Positions 51,901 to 63,067 of a DNA stretch of 64,000 nt are shown piece after piece; position 1 is the first letter of the stretch; every line of letters begins with the position of its first letter. The DNA is taken from contig WHUZ01000005.1 of assembly GCA_015179045.1 (NCBI GenBank), positions 1,736,001 through 1,800,000 of the forward strand, in the 5' to 3' direction. This DNA is from Kalaharituber pfeilii (lineage: Eukaryota; Ascomycota; Pezizomycetes; Pezizales; Pezizaceae). Under the pieces are notes generated by a model that worked only from the letters and a program-made list of their open reading frames with translations, ran no database searches and was not told the DNA's origin. The translations under genes were made by a program, and so were the position numbers.

Positions 51901-54900
51901 AATTTGACGTGAACACAAGGGAGTGTTCCCTGGTCAAATTCTTTTCGACACAGCATGTTTCCAATCTCTTTCCGTCCATTTTTCCACACTCTAGGGAGGG
52001 TATTTGGTGCAGTAATCATCACACAGTACACACGCAAATGGTGCTCCTCCAAGAGAACTTCCATGCAACGCTCAGAAAGAGAATCTAATAACGCCGTATC
52101 TAACTGCCTTGGTGGGCCGCCTGCGGACTGAGGAGATGTGGAGGCAGCATGAGATTCCAATAATATTATAGGAAGATGCTCGTTATTCACCAAGACATCG
52201 AAAGCCGAACTGGAGTTTGAGAAGAGGAATTAGTCAATAATGCCATCTCTACTCTGTTTCGGAAGGTCTGGGTGAGGGGACAGGGGAGAGAATGTGGTTA
52301 TAGAAACAGTTACTTCGACATAAATCCTCATTATAAATTGTATCCATACAAATGCTGGAAAAGTAAAGAAACATTATCTCAACGTACCTATCAAATATCT
52401 TGGGAATATTTCGCATTATACTAACAATTAGGTGCTGCACAAAGAAATAGCGATACTCTGGCGGCGCCGATTCTTCATCAATACCCGCTACATCCTCAAC
52501 CCATTCTACTTTTTGCCTTAGCCTGTCTTCGTATAGACCTAACACATAGATCTTCCCTTCAATGACACACCCCAACAGGCCTGTTCGCAAGAATTCTGGT
52601 TCTACCGCCATGGGTGTCGGGTTCCCATGCTCATATTTATATGGGCGAGCATGAAATATTGATTCCGTATGTTTCGGCAGTGCCCAAAATCCACCCGACA
52701 GAGAGGGTGAATCCACCCATATCTCTCCCACCACGTTTGGTGTACACAATAAGCTTGTCTCCGGGTCGACAATTGCAAGGGTTGCATCCGGTATGGGGTA
52801 ACCAAACGCGCCAATCCTGACCGTCTCAGGGTCCCCTGCTCGCTTTCTCGCCTCTTTACCCATAGCCACAACGCAAACGTCATTGGTTTTAAGAGCCTCT
52901 TTGTCAAGCAGGACTTCGCCTAATTCCGTCGTTGTATTTGGCTCAGGGTCTGGGGCCGAAGTTCCGCTTAACAAACTGCTATATCCAATACTTCCTGCAG
53001 TCTTTTCCTTTTTCTCGTCGTCTCCGGATTCGTCGTCAGACCCAGAGCCATCCCCACTACCATCATTTTCCACCGGCAATTCGAGTTTCAGCGGGCATCC
53101 CATCCTCTCCTCACCGCCTAACCAGTCCCGCATTGCAATTACCATTCCCCCATGCTCTGGTAAACACAGCATTGGCGCAACCACACCCCTGGCTTTGCTA
53201 TTTCCCAGTGGCCGTAACCATCGATCAGCTAAAATTTCGTGAAACTCTGGGTCCACAGTTAAAGAATCAATCAAGCAAAGTTTCATACTCCGAAAGTCCA
53301 CTGTAGTTTTTTTTGCGAAATTCCGCGTAGACCACGGATCTAGCTGATAGTTATATGCCACAGTCTTCAGCCCAGGGTAATCTGCCAGTGCTATCGTAGT
53401 TTTGTACTTGGTAATAATGTGGGCGTACAACCCAGGAGTAGCAACACATGATGGATGGCACCAAACTGTGGTATGGCCGCCGTAGACATTCAAAAGAACG
53501 CCCAGTATCAGACCAATTTGCTGTCTTGGGTCTAGGTACGTTACCAAAATTTCCCCTGAGCTCCCACCGACAATTTTGTTTCCTACTTTATCCTTAAGCG
53601 CGGCCGAAAAAGTGTCTTTGCTGTCTTTTGGTGACTGGGCAGTACTTATTATGGCACTCAAGGTTCCCATCTGATGCATAATCGTCCGATGGCTCATCAC
53701 CACCCCCCGTAGGTCACCAGTAGGCGCCTTTGAAAATTCGATGTAAGCCAAGTCGGGGACCTGTAATGGGGGTATATCATCTTTCTTCTTGGGGTTATAG
53801 GCGCCGAACTCGTTCGTCTTCCACCACTCAACTCCCCTCGGCCAATTCAGCTTCTGAGCTACTAAATCTCGCTGAAATGCTTTCAAGTTATAATCAGTGG
53901 TTAGTGCCAGATGCGCCTGAGTATTAGTCAAGATGAAGTTCAACTTTGCATAGTCATCCAGGGCGTTGATGGGGACCGCCACCACTCCGGCGATGAAGCA
54001 ACCCAAGAGCGCGACTGCGAAGTCAATGACCTCGATGTCTCTATACAATAATGCCACTCTATCCCCCCGATAGAGGTTGGATTTATCCCTGATAACTTGA
54101 GCTACCTTTTCCGCTCTCGAAGCCAATTTATCCCATGTGCAAGTCGCAAATTCCTTGCCTTTTGCATCCAAGACCATATATGCCTGCAACCTTGGATTTG
54201 TTCTAGCACGATGCCGCAGCACCGAGGCAATGTTGTCGAATTTGGACATCGGAACTGCGCTGTTGTGGTTGTCATACACCGCAAATGGTACGTCCCGCGG
54301 TTCCAATGGTAGCAAATGATTTACGTCAGCAGGCAGTGGTACATCATTTGCTGTGGGCATAGGTGGAGCGGTGGTAGTTGTTGGAGAGAATGCGACCCCG
54401 TCCGCACCTGGAAATCGATGCCGTGCCCCTGGTTGGTTACTGTAATCATTCACTGGTCTTCCAAATTGTGCAGAGTCGCGTGCGGGATCGTACCCATGGG
54501 TTGTGAAATCTCTGAAATATCCGGTCGAGGGGTCATATACCCCATCCCCCTTCGCTCGATCACCACCTTGTGCGTCCAACCCGTAAGATTCTGGCCCATA
54601 TCCTGAGTAACGGCCAGGCTGCTGATTGCTGCCATTATAGTAGTCAGTCTGGTACCCAGATTGCTGGTGTGGATTGAATGCATAATTAGCGTTCACACTT
54701 CCGGCTGAAGCACCACTCGCATTACGAGAGTGTGAACCCATGGGTGGAAGGGTCATCGACATGTGCCGAGTATGTGGTGACAGATGGGGCGCATTCGATC
54801 CAGATCTCATGTGCTGTAAATTTGGGTTGTAGTCGAGAGGTCCCCCAGGACCAGCTCCAGGATAGCCTTGTCCGGGGTAGGCTGCACCACCGTATCCTCC

Positions 54901-55191
54901 ACTATGTATTGATACCATGGTATCATGTCTCTGATGCTGGTGCTGCTGATGTGTTTCGTATCCCTGGGGAGGCCCATACGACTGTGGAGATGCCGTGACT
55001 TGCTGCGATGAGTGTGGTGATCCGCTTGAGGTTCTGTCTCCAGCCGCGCCTAGCGATGCCGCAACCTGCGGTCCCAGAAATTGCGACAGTAATAGCGTTT
55101 TCCTTTTTTGATAGCCCTTGGTTGTGATATCTCCCTCCTCCAGCTCATGCTCCAGCTGGGCCAGTTTCGCCTGTAGCTCCGGGTCGTCCAT
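48920..55191 (-). CDS. CPS1: CPS1/DIP2-like protein: DMAP1-binding domain plus two AMP-binding-like domains
   Basis: Five exons (minus): 55191-52388, 52209-50783, 50723-50120, 50066-49848, 49787-48920; 1973 aa, all phases consistent. Residues 1-60 are a DMAP1-binding helix region (ELQAKLAQLEHELEEGDIT). A Gly/Ser/Tyr/Gln-rich linker follows to about 290. The first AMP-binding-like domain is about 300-930 and the second about 1090-1690. The tail (about 1690-1973) has a glutamine-rich run near 1760. In both domains the phosphate-loop motif is degenerate: FSKAPTGDLRGVVMSH in the first and YWTPDQRRIAVSLAHG in the second, where a TSGTTGxPKG-type signature is expected. Such degeneration is a family trait of DIP2 proteins. 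Fungal CPS1 is a conserved Pezizomycotina gene linked to virulence in several pathogens. Its substrate is not established by this sequence. Confidence 0.92.
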
Positions 55192-57066
55192 GGTGCCCTG
55201 CTACTGCAGCCTGCAAGAATTCCTGTCGTGTGGTGTATTGTGTGATGCAGTAGACCGTGGTAATTCAATTTATGGTCTTGAGTTTTTCTCTCGAGAAGCA
55301 GCTGGCCGTCGATTGTTGCTCTAAAACAAGATATAATAATCCGAATGCACTGAATGCACTGCGATCAGCTTGTTCCTGCGGGACCAACGCTCCATTAGCA
55401 CGATCGGCAGCCCACCAACGCCCCTGGCAGCCCAATCCAGCGCCGCACACAGTTGGATCAACTTGACCTCCTTCTCGAATCACACGGGAACGAAACCTAC
55501 AAGAAATCAGAGACGGTGCACAGCAGCCAGCAGGTGAGCGGCCGAATACTTGTTCTCTGCGGGGGGCTATATTATAAATATATATACGAGAGTTGAAGCA
55601 CAGCTCCAATAAGCTTTTGGGGGGGGGGGGGGGGGGGTTATGGCAAAGTTCGCGGGTAGCACGACGCAGAGAATGAGAGAAGGAGGAGAGAGACGGAGCG
55701 ATATGATGGACCTGTCGAATTCGTTTGAATTTGGGTATTTAAATCTATGTATCCTCTTAAGCCGGCGGTGCCCTTGTCCTTTTTGTTGTTTTCTTCCCTT
55801 TCCAGATCTTAGTCTCGTAATCCAGATCTGGCTTTCCGTATTCTTCCCTTTTTTCCTGTGTTTCCTAAGGCGCAGATCAGCAAGGCGTGAGCCAAAGCGA
55901 GCGTGGGGATAACCGTGGGGACACACTTGCTCTTGCTCTTGTGCGCGAGTCAACGACGTAGAGTGCAGGCGCAGGCACGAGCGCATATGTACCGGGACAT
56001 GGGGGGCGCGGTGGAGGGGTCACTACTGGGCTGGAAGGACGGGACGCCTGTGGGGTAGGGCGCAGGGCGCAGGGCACCAGGGCCAGTGGCGATTAAGTAA
56101 GGATGCCAGGGATGGCGGATCGGTGTATACGGTACGGTACGAGCTTTCTGGGACAGGGCACGCGGAAGGCAGGACTGCACGCATGCATGTATATACTTAT
56201 ACTTATGTATGTGCCTATGTGGTACGAGGTCACTCGCGGCCGCGATCACGAAGGGAGGGCGATCACAAGAAGCTGGGGGCGGCTGAGCAGGAGCAGTGGA
56301 TCTGGTCAGGAATGGGTTGGGTGGGAGGGTACGTACAAGTACTCTACATTGGTAGGGCTCTAGATGAGGAGGAGTAGTCTCGTAGCCAGACGCTGACTAA
56401 GCGGAGGAGGAGGAGGAGGAGGACTCTCAGCACAGCAGCCACGTTCCGAGCAAGCCCAAGCCCAGCAGGGCCCTATTGAAGCCAGAGTCCCTTGAATACT
56501 CGTGGCTGTTCCAGCCGTGCTTCACTTTGCATCACAGGACCAGCCTGGTTAAGTAAGCATGAGACATATATCTGACGGGGCGGCATGACGCTGCAGACAT
56601 CTATGACCTCGCACGTCCATAGAGAAGCATCACTTCAGATTCTGGTTCATCATCAACATCATCATCATTGTCGTCATCGTCGTCGTACAGCGCAGACCCC
56701 CGTGCACGCTGAGCAGTCACGCAATGATCATCCCGAGGTCGCCGAGCCTTCAAAATAGCTATGACGACGCCCAGCCCAATGCCATGACTCGTCACCGGCG
56801 CACCCCTGCTAGCCCAAAGCCAGGCACTTTGCCTTTTTCGGGTATGTAGACTTTTTCGCAACATTTTGCGGCTCTGCGTCCAAACTGAGAATTTTCAACG
56901 TCAAAACTCAGAGAACGAACCAATTTGCACACAACCGCAACAATTGCAACGAGCTCGGAAACGAAAAGATAATTTATCGATTTCCTCGGCTTCAACGGCC
57001 TCAATTCTCACCTTTCCTCCCACTTAGGCTCATTCCACCTCAAACAAAACCTCCTCGGCCTCGGCG
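55192..57066. promoter_or_regulatory. divergent promoter region between CPS1 and DRS1
   Basis: The 1.9 kb between the two divergent starts includes a 19-G run at 55,619-55,637 (C on the CPS1 coding strand), and next to it a TATA-like ATATATATTTATAATAT on the minus strand (55,570-55,588), about 380 bp upstream of the CPS1 ATG. A GGA trinucleotide repeat lies at about 56,403-56,423. The last 100 bp before DRS1 is pyrimidine-rich. Short acidic frames (for example 56,601-56,864 minus) show no family resemblance. Confidence 0.45.
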
Positions 57067-59664
57067 ATGGCCAAAGAAAAAGGTCCCAAGCCCAAAGCAG
57101 CCTCCGAGCTGCCCGTTCGCCAGAAACAGCTGTTAAATCCGAAACCAGCTCCAAAACAGAAAGCTGAAGACTTCATCCTTACCATCTCTGATACAGAAGA
57201 CAATGTGCCGGTCCTTGACGAAGATGAAGACGAAGCCTTAGTTGAAGCCAAAGCTCAAGCTGCTCAGAAGACCCCTAGCCCTTCTCCCGAGCCCGAGCCC
57301 CAGACTGGAACTAAACGAAAGCGCAAGTCTGGCACAAAGCAGAAGAAACCTAAGAAAGCTCGTTTGGTTGGCAATGAGGGTGCTCACGGCAGTGACTCGG
57401 AGGAGATGAACTCAGACTTCGAGTTCCAAACTGGAGAAAACGATGGAATGAGTTTGGCTGCTGGAGGGTTTGAGGGGTGGGGAGTGGCGGATGGGGCAAA
57501 GGCGGGGCTCAATGGTGAGAAGAAGGCGGTGGATATTGACGAGATAATACGGAGGAGAAGACACAAGCGTGGGGAAGATGTCAACGGAGGGGTAGCGGGA
57601 ATTGACGATGTATTGAGGACCAGCGGGAAGGAGGACAAGAAAACGAAGAAAACGGCTAAGGAAGAAGAACAGGACGAGTGGGCGAGTAGTGAGAGTGAGG
57701 AGGCAGAGGAGGAGGATGACATTCCCGACATGTCCATCGCCTCTGATGACGAAGATATTGCAGCAGACGGTTTTGGTGGAGGCGCCGGCTCGGACGAGGA
57801 GGATGAAGATGAAAATATAAAGGATGAGAATGAATCGGGGCTCGAGGATGATGATGGTGATGATGATGACGATGATGATTCCCAGGCTTCCATTGTGGAG
57901 CACCCCCTGGATAACGCCCCCTCAGATGGAGATTCTGATGCTTCCTCTGCACCAGAAGATTACGAAGATGCCGCCCGCAAATCTGCTTTCTTCGCTCCGG
58001 AGTCCGAGTCTGTTGGTAGCGCTTCAAAGAAAGTCGACCCTAATGCCTCCTTTCAATCTATGAACCTCTCCCGCCCAATTCTCCGCGGCCTCAACAGCGT
58101 CGGCTTTACCACCCCAACCCTCATCCAATCCAAGACTATCCCGTTCGCTTTACTAGGCAAAGACATCGTCGCCGGTGCAGTCACTGGCTCCGGTAAAACT
58201 GCTGCGTTCGTAGTCCCCATCCTCGAACGTCTCCTTTACCGTCCCAAAAAAATCCCTACAACCCGTGTGTTAGTGCTCTGCCCGACCCGTGAACTTGCCA
58301 TCCAGTGCCACTCTGTCGCAACTAAACTTGCAGCTTATACCGACATCACGTTTGCTCTCGCCGTCGGTGGTCTGAATCTCAAGACTCAAGAAGCTGCTCT
58401 GAAAGCTCGCCCGGATGTTGTCATCGCTACTCCAGGTCGATTCATTGACTTGATACGCAACACCGCTGGTGTAGCCGTCGACAGTATTGAAATTCTCGTT
58501 GTCGACGAAGCAGACAGGATGCTCGAAGATGGTTTTGCTGATGAACTTAATGAAATAATCTCTAACATCCCCCGCTCCCGGCAAACCATGCTTTTCTCTG
58601 CCACCATGACCGATTCCGTCGACCAGCTTGTCCGCCTCTCCCTCAATCGGCCAGTGCGACTTATGATTGACACCAAAAACGCTACCGTCTCTACCCTTAT
58701 CCAGGAATTCATCCGTATCCGTCCTCAACGCGAGCATCTGCGTCTCGCCATGCTTATCGAGCTCGTGACAACCGTCTACCGCACCCGAACCATCATCTTT
58801 TTCCGCTCCAAGTCCCTGGCGCACAGAGTCCGCATCCTCTTCTCCCTTCTCAATCTCAAAGCCGCCGAGCTCCACGGCAGCTTAACACAAGAACAGCGTG
58901 TCGCCGCCATCGACCAATTCCGGACCTCTGCAGTTGACTTCCTTCTTGCCACGGATTTAGCTTCCCGTGGTCTCGACATCAAGAACATCGACTTCGTCCT
59001 AAACTACGACCCACCGCACTCCCACGAAATCTATCTTCACCGTGTCGGTCGTACTGCGCGTGCAGGGCGTTCCGGTCGCGCCTGTACCCTCGCCGCCGAA
59101 TCCGAGCGAAAGATCGTCAAAGCCGCCGTGAAGGCTGCGAAAGCGCAAAACGCCCCCATTGCCGCCCGGGTCCTCGACCCCGCGCGTGTCGACGCTTGGG
59201 GCGAGAAGCTCACTAAATTAGAGCCCGAAATTGACGAGATATTGAAGGAGGAGAAGGACCAGAAGCAATTGAGCCAGGCGGATATGGAGTTGAGAAAGGG
59301 CGAGAATATGATCAAGTACGCGGATGAGATCGCGTCGAGGCCGCAGAGGAGTTGGTTCCAGAGTCAGGCTGATAAGAAAAAGACGGCAGAGGCGATGAGG
59401 ACGAAGTTGGCGGAGGCTACAGGCAAGGCGAAGGGGGAGAAGATCAAGTTGAGTGGGAAGAAGAAGAGGAAGCTGGATGGAGAGAGGGACAGGGTGGAGG
59501 GAAGGGTATATAAGAAGACGAAGGTGGAGAGAATGGAGGGGCAGAAGAGGGGAAGCGGAGTTAAGGCGTTGATGAAGAAGGTGAAGGCGAAGAAGACAGC
59601 AGAGAGGGCAAAGAGTAAAGCGATAAAGAGAAAAGGGCCAAAGGGGAAAGCTGGAAAGAAGTGA
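57067..59664 (+). CDS. DRS1: DEAD-box ATP-dependent RNA helicase Drs1
   Basis: Single exon, 865 aa. Drs1 (DDX27 in animals) is a nucleolar helicase needed for 27S pre-rRNA processing and 60S subunit assembly. The first ~325 residues are low-complexity and acidic, with several basic patches ([15 protein letters not shown] at 83-97) that may act as nuclear signals. The core has the Q motif with [14 protein letters not shown] (329-342), AVTGSGKT (371-378), PTREL (406-410), ATPGR (454-458), DEAD (480-483) and SAT (511-513). [11 protein letters not shown] starts at 658. The C-terminus is Lys/Arg-rich, typical of nucleolar helicases. All catalytic motifs are intact. The start context is GGCGATGGCC. 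It is divergent from CPS1. Confidence 0.96.
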   Translation: MAKEKGPKPKAASELPVRQKQLLNPKPAPKQKAEDFILTISDTEDNVPVLDEDEDEALVEAKAQAAQKTPSPSPEPEPQTGTKRKRKSGTKQKKPKKARLVGNEGAHGSDSEEMNSDFEFQTGENDGMSLAAGGFEGWGVADGAKAGLNGEKKAVDIDEIIRRRRHKRGEDVNGGVAGIDDVLRTSGKEDKKTKKTAKEEEQDEWASSESEEAEEEDDIPDMSIASDDEDIAADGFGGGAGSDEEDEDENIKDENESGLEDDDGDDDDDDDSQASIVEHPLDNAPSDGDSDASSAPEDYEDAARKSAFFAPESESVGSASKKVDPNASFQSMNLSRPILRGLNSVGFTTPTLIQSKTIPFALLGKDIVAGAVTGSGKTAAFVVPILERLLYRPKKIPTTRVLVLCPTRELAIQCHSVATKLAAYTDITFALAVGGLNLKTQEAALKARPDVVIATPGRFIDLIRNTAGVAVDSIEILVVDEADRMLEDGFADELNEIISNIPRSRQTMLFSATMTDSVDQLVRLSLNRPVRLMIDTKNATVSTLIQEFIRIRPQREHLRLAMLIELVTTVYRTRTIIFFRSKSLAHRVRILFSLLNLKAAELHGSLTQEQRVAAIDQFRTSAVDFLLATDLASRGLDIKNIDFVLNYDPPHSHEIYLHRVGRTARAGRSGRACTLAAESERKIVKAAVKAAKAQNAPIAARVLDPARVDAWGEKLTKLEPEIDEILKEEKDQKQLSQADMELRKGENMIKYADEIASRPQRSWFQSQADKKKTAEAMRTKLAEATGKAKGEKIKLSGKKKRKLDGERDRVEGRVYKKTKVERMEGQKRGSGVKALMKKVKAKKTAERAKSKAIKRKGPKGKAGKK

Positions 59665-60694
59665 GGTGTTGAGTTCAGGGTAACGTGTAAGATGTGGAAT
59701 GGATGGACGAGTTTTTTTTTTCTTTTTTGATTTGTACTATAGGTTTAACAGTAATATCATCGGGTGCCTTGTTTTTTTTATTTCAAGTATTCTTGTATTA
59801 TCATGTATTATCACTGTAAAAGTCCTGCATTTCCTTACGACAATCAACAAATTTACTGAAATTGAGCACGATGGGATTGTTTAAAGGCGGTACTGCAGGA
59901 CGGGACAGGGCTTGGCGTGTTTCCTGCTCAGGGTAGGTTGGTACTGTGCGCTGTATCTTGGTGCTGGTAAGTCGGTACCTGTACTCTACAAGGGCGCCGC
60001 AGCGGCTCTCTTTTGCCTCTCTCTTACCGTTCAACATAACCTCCTTTTCTTCTCCAGGTAACGGACTGCTCTTCCCTTCTCTCCATCCCTTTTCAAAACA
60101 TGTTACGGTAGAAACCTCCAAGTAGTCACTTCCCGATCACTGGGCCTCAGCTATCTAAGTGCGCACCTGACGCCTCTTTCCAAGAAGCTGGCCTATTATA
60201 AAATATTGCATTAACCTTGCATCAGGCTGGCATCTAATGTTTTTCTTCTCTTTCCACCTGATGAATGAGTTCTGTAGATTTCCTTCTTACAACAGCCCCC
60301 GCTTAATGCTAGAGCCAATTGTGTCCTAAACCTCATCCGTATTCAATAGCCATCAGCCACGTTTACTGACGGGCTCTGACCTGTCGCGGCTTCCCCCCTT
60401 CCCACACTGGCAATATTTTAAACACGTGCTAACCCAAAATAGGAAGTGGCCTCGGCACGAGAGTTCAGCTCTGGGGATCTTCGCATCATAACCGAGTTTG
60501 GAGCTCAGAACCATGGGTTTTTATGCAATGCATATTCCCGGAGTATATTTTCCGATTGCGATGTCTCTTTGCTTATATATCTCGCCTCACATCCATCCCA
60601 CATTCCCTCTTCCCCGATCGCTTCCTTCCCATTGCACTCCTAAACACCGCCCACTCACATTGCTGATACTATTTGCGCCTCTAAAACAAGCACA
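59665..60694. other. intergenic, no supported gene
   Basis: The stretch holds the DRS1 3' end (T-rich, 59,710-59,800) and the upstream region of the dehydrogenase gene, which becomes CT-rich from about 60,590. Small frames on both strands have no recognisable domain. Confidence 0.5.
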
Positions 60695-61716
60695 ATGCCA
60701 TCCTTAACCCCCTCCAACTTCTCCGTTCCTTCCATCTTCTCCCTCCCACCCACCTCCACCGCCGTCATCACCGGCGGCACCCGCGGCCTCGGTCTCCATT
60801 GCGCCTCCGGCCTCCTTCTCGCCGGCTGCAACACCATCATCATCACGTCCCGCAAGGTCGCCGCCTGCGAATCAGCAAAGAAGGAACTAGAGTCCATCGT
60901 TCCAGAGGACAGGAAGGGGCAAGTCAAAGTCTATGCTTTTCCAGCGGACCTAGCAAAGTTCTCAGAGGTGGAGAGATTCGTAGGTTTGGTGAAGGGGGTC
61001 GTAAACAGGGTGGACTACTTGGTTGCCAATGCTGTGAGTATTTCTGCTCCCCCCAACCCCCTCCGCGCCCCCACCATTTCTCATCAAACAACCCTTCATA
61101 TCTCCTGGTGAGGGAGTATACTAATTACCGTATCTACAAGGGCGCAACCTGGGGCGAGAAATTCGACACCCACCCGGACTCCGCCATCGCCAAAATCTTT
61201 GACCTGAACGTCCGCAGCGTCTTCAACCTCATCCGCCTCATGGCCCCCCTCCTGACTCCTCCCACCCCATCTTCACCCCCCTCCCGCGTCATCACACTCG
61301 GCTCCATCGCCGGCATCATCCCCGGCGTCACTAACAGTCCATACTCCACCTTTGGGTACTCGGCTTCCAAAGCCGCAGTGCACCACCTCACAAGGAACCT
61401 CGCGCTCGAGCTCGGCCCACGCGGAATCCTAGTAAACTGTATAGCGCCGGGGTTCTTCCCAAGTAAGATGGCGGATGGGCTGATTGGGGCTGAAGGCGGT
61501 ATAGAGGAGCTGGGTAGACAGAACCCGAATGGAAGGTTGGGACGCCCGGAGGATATCGCGGGAACGCTGGTCTGGTTGTGCGGGAAGGCGGGAGAGCACG
61601 TGAATGGGGTTATTGTGCCGTTAGATGGAGGGAAGAGGTTGGATGTGGAAGGCAAGGCGATGAAGGGAGCGGAGAAAGAGAGGAGGGAGAGGGTGAAGGC
61701 GAAGGCAAAGTTATAG
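60695..61716 (+). CDS. short-chain dehydrogenase/reductase (classical SDR)
   Basis: Exons are 60695-61033 and 61141-61716, giving 304 aa. The cofactor motif TGGTRGLG is at 26-33, followed by the beta-strand 4 segment LVANAG split by the intron, then Ser168 (LGSIAG), Tyr186 and Lys190 (YSASK), completing the Ser-Tyr-Lys triad. Near the end are PGFFPSKM and a GRLGRPEDIAGTLVWLCG segment typical of 3-ketoacyl-ACP-reductase-like SDRs; automated annotations often call these RhlG-like. TSRK after the second strand suggests NADP(H) preference. The 3' splice site would be AAG (CTACAAG), not the usual YAG; the join reproduces the expected N-A-G-A-T-W motif, so I accept it. The last 20 residues are an added Lys/Glu-rich tail. 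Substrate unknown. Confidence 0.88.
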
Positions 61717-61927
61717 ATGTAACTTGAGATATGTAACTATGGGAGGGGTTCTTTCCTGTTCTTGTATTTAGTTCCTTTTGTTATTATACTCTTGCATTTA
61801 TTCTTCTACGAATGGCAACTGCATTGAACTTCTAGAAGACTAAGCATGTCTCCGAGTCCCAAAGCAAGCCTTAATGCGCAATCCAGCGAGCCCTCCCAAC
61901 ACTGAATAGAATAATCTACGACACCTC

Positions 61928-63067
61928 TCACCCGCCTTCCTCCGTCCCCATTCCCAACACCTCCTGCAGCATCCTCCCCAACTCCCCCCAACTCATTCCC
62001 TGCCCTCCCGCCTCCTCCAGTCCCTCGTACACCTTCTCTATATCCCTCTTCCCCACAATGACATACCATCCTTTCCCCGTCACCATACCCATTTCCCACT
62101 CCCCAATATCTCCATTACCACCCCCACCACCATCACCCTCCCTAGTCCCCACCAACCCCTCCCTCTCCAAAGTCTCTACAACCCACCTATCATTTCTCCC
62201 TTTAACCAGCGGTACCAAATCTCTCTTTATATTCCATGCCCTCCTTCCCCTCCCCGCCCCTCCAGCACCACTCATAACCTCCCGCTTGATAGCCTCCACG
62301 TCCTCCCTCCACCGTCTCTCCTCCTCCCTCTCCCTCTCCAACCTCTGCAGCCTCTCCTTCTCTCTTCTGGCATCAATCTCCTCCTCAGCAAGCGCGCGTC
62401 GCCGTTTCTCCTCAAACTGCTTTTCCTGCAGCTCCTCCTCGACCGCGCGGGCCGCCTCGGCTGCAGCGAGGGCTTGGCTGCGGATGAACTCGTTGTATGC
62501 GCGCCGCTGGTCGCGGCGAGCGAGGGATGCAGCTTTTTTGGTGCCGACGGTGCGGGTACGGGGCGGGCGGTGGGGTGGTGTGGGGGCCTGGTTTTGTGGT
62601 TGGGGAGCGTCGCCGGAGGAAGGTTGGTGGGGGTTGGTAGCGCCGGCGCCAGTGCTGGGCCCGGCGGCAGAGGGGTCGGAGTCGGAGCGAGAGCGGGAGC
62701 GGGGTCCGGGGGGCGTGATGAGTTCGTATTCGTCTTCGTCGTCACCGTATTCTTCCTCTTCCTCGTCCGCATCTTCCACTGTGGGACTATGTGAAACCGG
62801 ACGTCGAATGACCTCAAATTCACTCTCCGCCTCGCCTTCCCGCTCCTCATTTTGGCTACTTTCACCGTTACCTCCAGCTTTACTGTCGCCGGCGCCGCCT
62901 CCTGCGTCTGAGCCTAAGGGAACCCACTCTTCCTCTGCTATACCATTACCGGTCTCAGGTGGCGACCGTGACGCTCTACTGGCATCTAACCGGTCCAAGA
63001 CAGCAAGCACGACGAAGGCGATGATGAGGAGCGGGGAGAAGAGCAGGAGGTTTGTGACGAACGACAT
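61928..63067 (-). CDS. membrane-anchored coiled-coil/winged-helix protein, DDRGK1-like
   Basis: Single exon, 379 aa. Residues 4-24 are one hydrophobic N-terminal helix (FVTNLLLFSPLLIIAFVV), followed by an acidic, Pro/Ser-rich linker (45-170). Then comes RTVGTKKAASLARRDQRRAY (170-190), a long Arg/Glu coiled coil (about 195-262) and a C-terminal globular part (about 275-373) with VVETLEREGLVG and MVTGKGWYVIVGKRDIEKV. This order (N-terminal anchor, R-x-x-G-x-K-K motif, charged helix, winged helix with a GK-W-x-Y-I strand) is that of DDRGK1/UFBP1, the ER adaptor of the UFM1 E3 ligase. The similarity is by eye. The DDRGK tetrapeptide itself is replaced (VTGKG). It is convergent with the dehydrogenase gene, 211 bp apart. 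A generic ER coiled-coil protein remains possible. Confidence 0.6.
   Translation of the reverse strand: MSFVTNLLLFSPLLIIAFVVLAVLDRLDASRASRSPPETGNGIAEEEWVPLGSDAGGGAGDSKAGGNGESSQNEEREGEAESEFEVIRRPVSHSPTVEDADEEEEEYGDDEDEYELITPPGPRSRSRSDSDPSAAGPSTGAGATNPHQPSSGDAPQPQNQAPTPPHRPPRTRTVGTKKAASLARRDQRRAYNEFIRSQALAAAEAARAVEEELQEKQFEEKRRRALAEEEIDARREKERLQRLEREREEERRWREDVEAIKREVMSGAGGAGRGRRAWNIKRDLVPLVKGRNDRWVVETLEREGLVGTREGDGGGGGNGDIGEWEMGMVTGKGWYVIVGKRDIEKVYEGLEEAGGQGMSWGELGRMLQEVLGMGTEEGG

Noticed and set aside
56601..56864. Minus-strand frame with an acidic DDDDDNDDD run
   Set aside because: It lies in the divergent promoter, the acidic run is a trinucleotide repeat, and no family resemblance is seen.
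57384..57893. Serine-rich minus-strand frame opposite DRS1
   Set aside because: It is the complement of the acidic Asp/Glu region of DRS1; no independent evidence.
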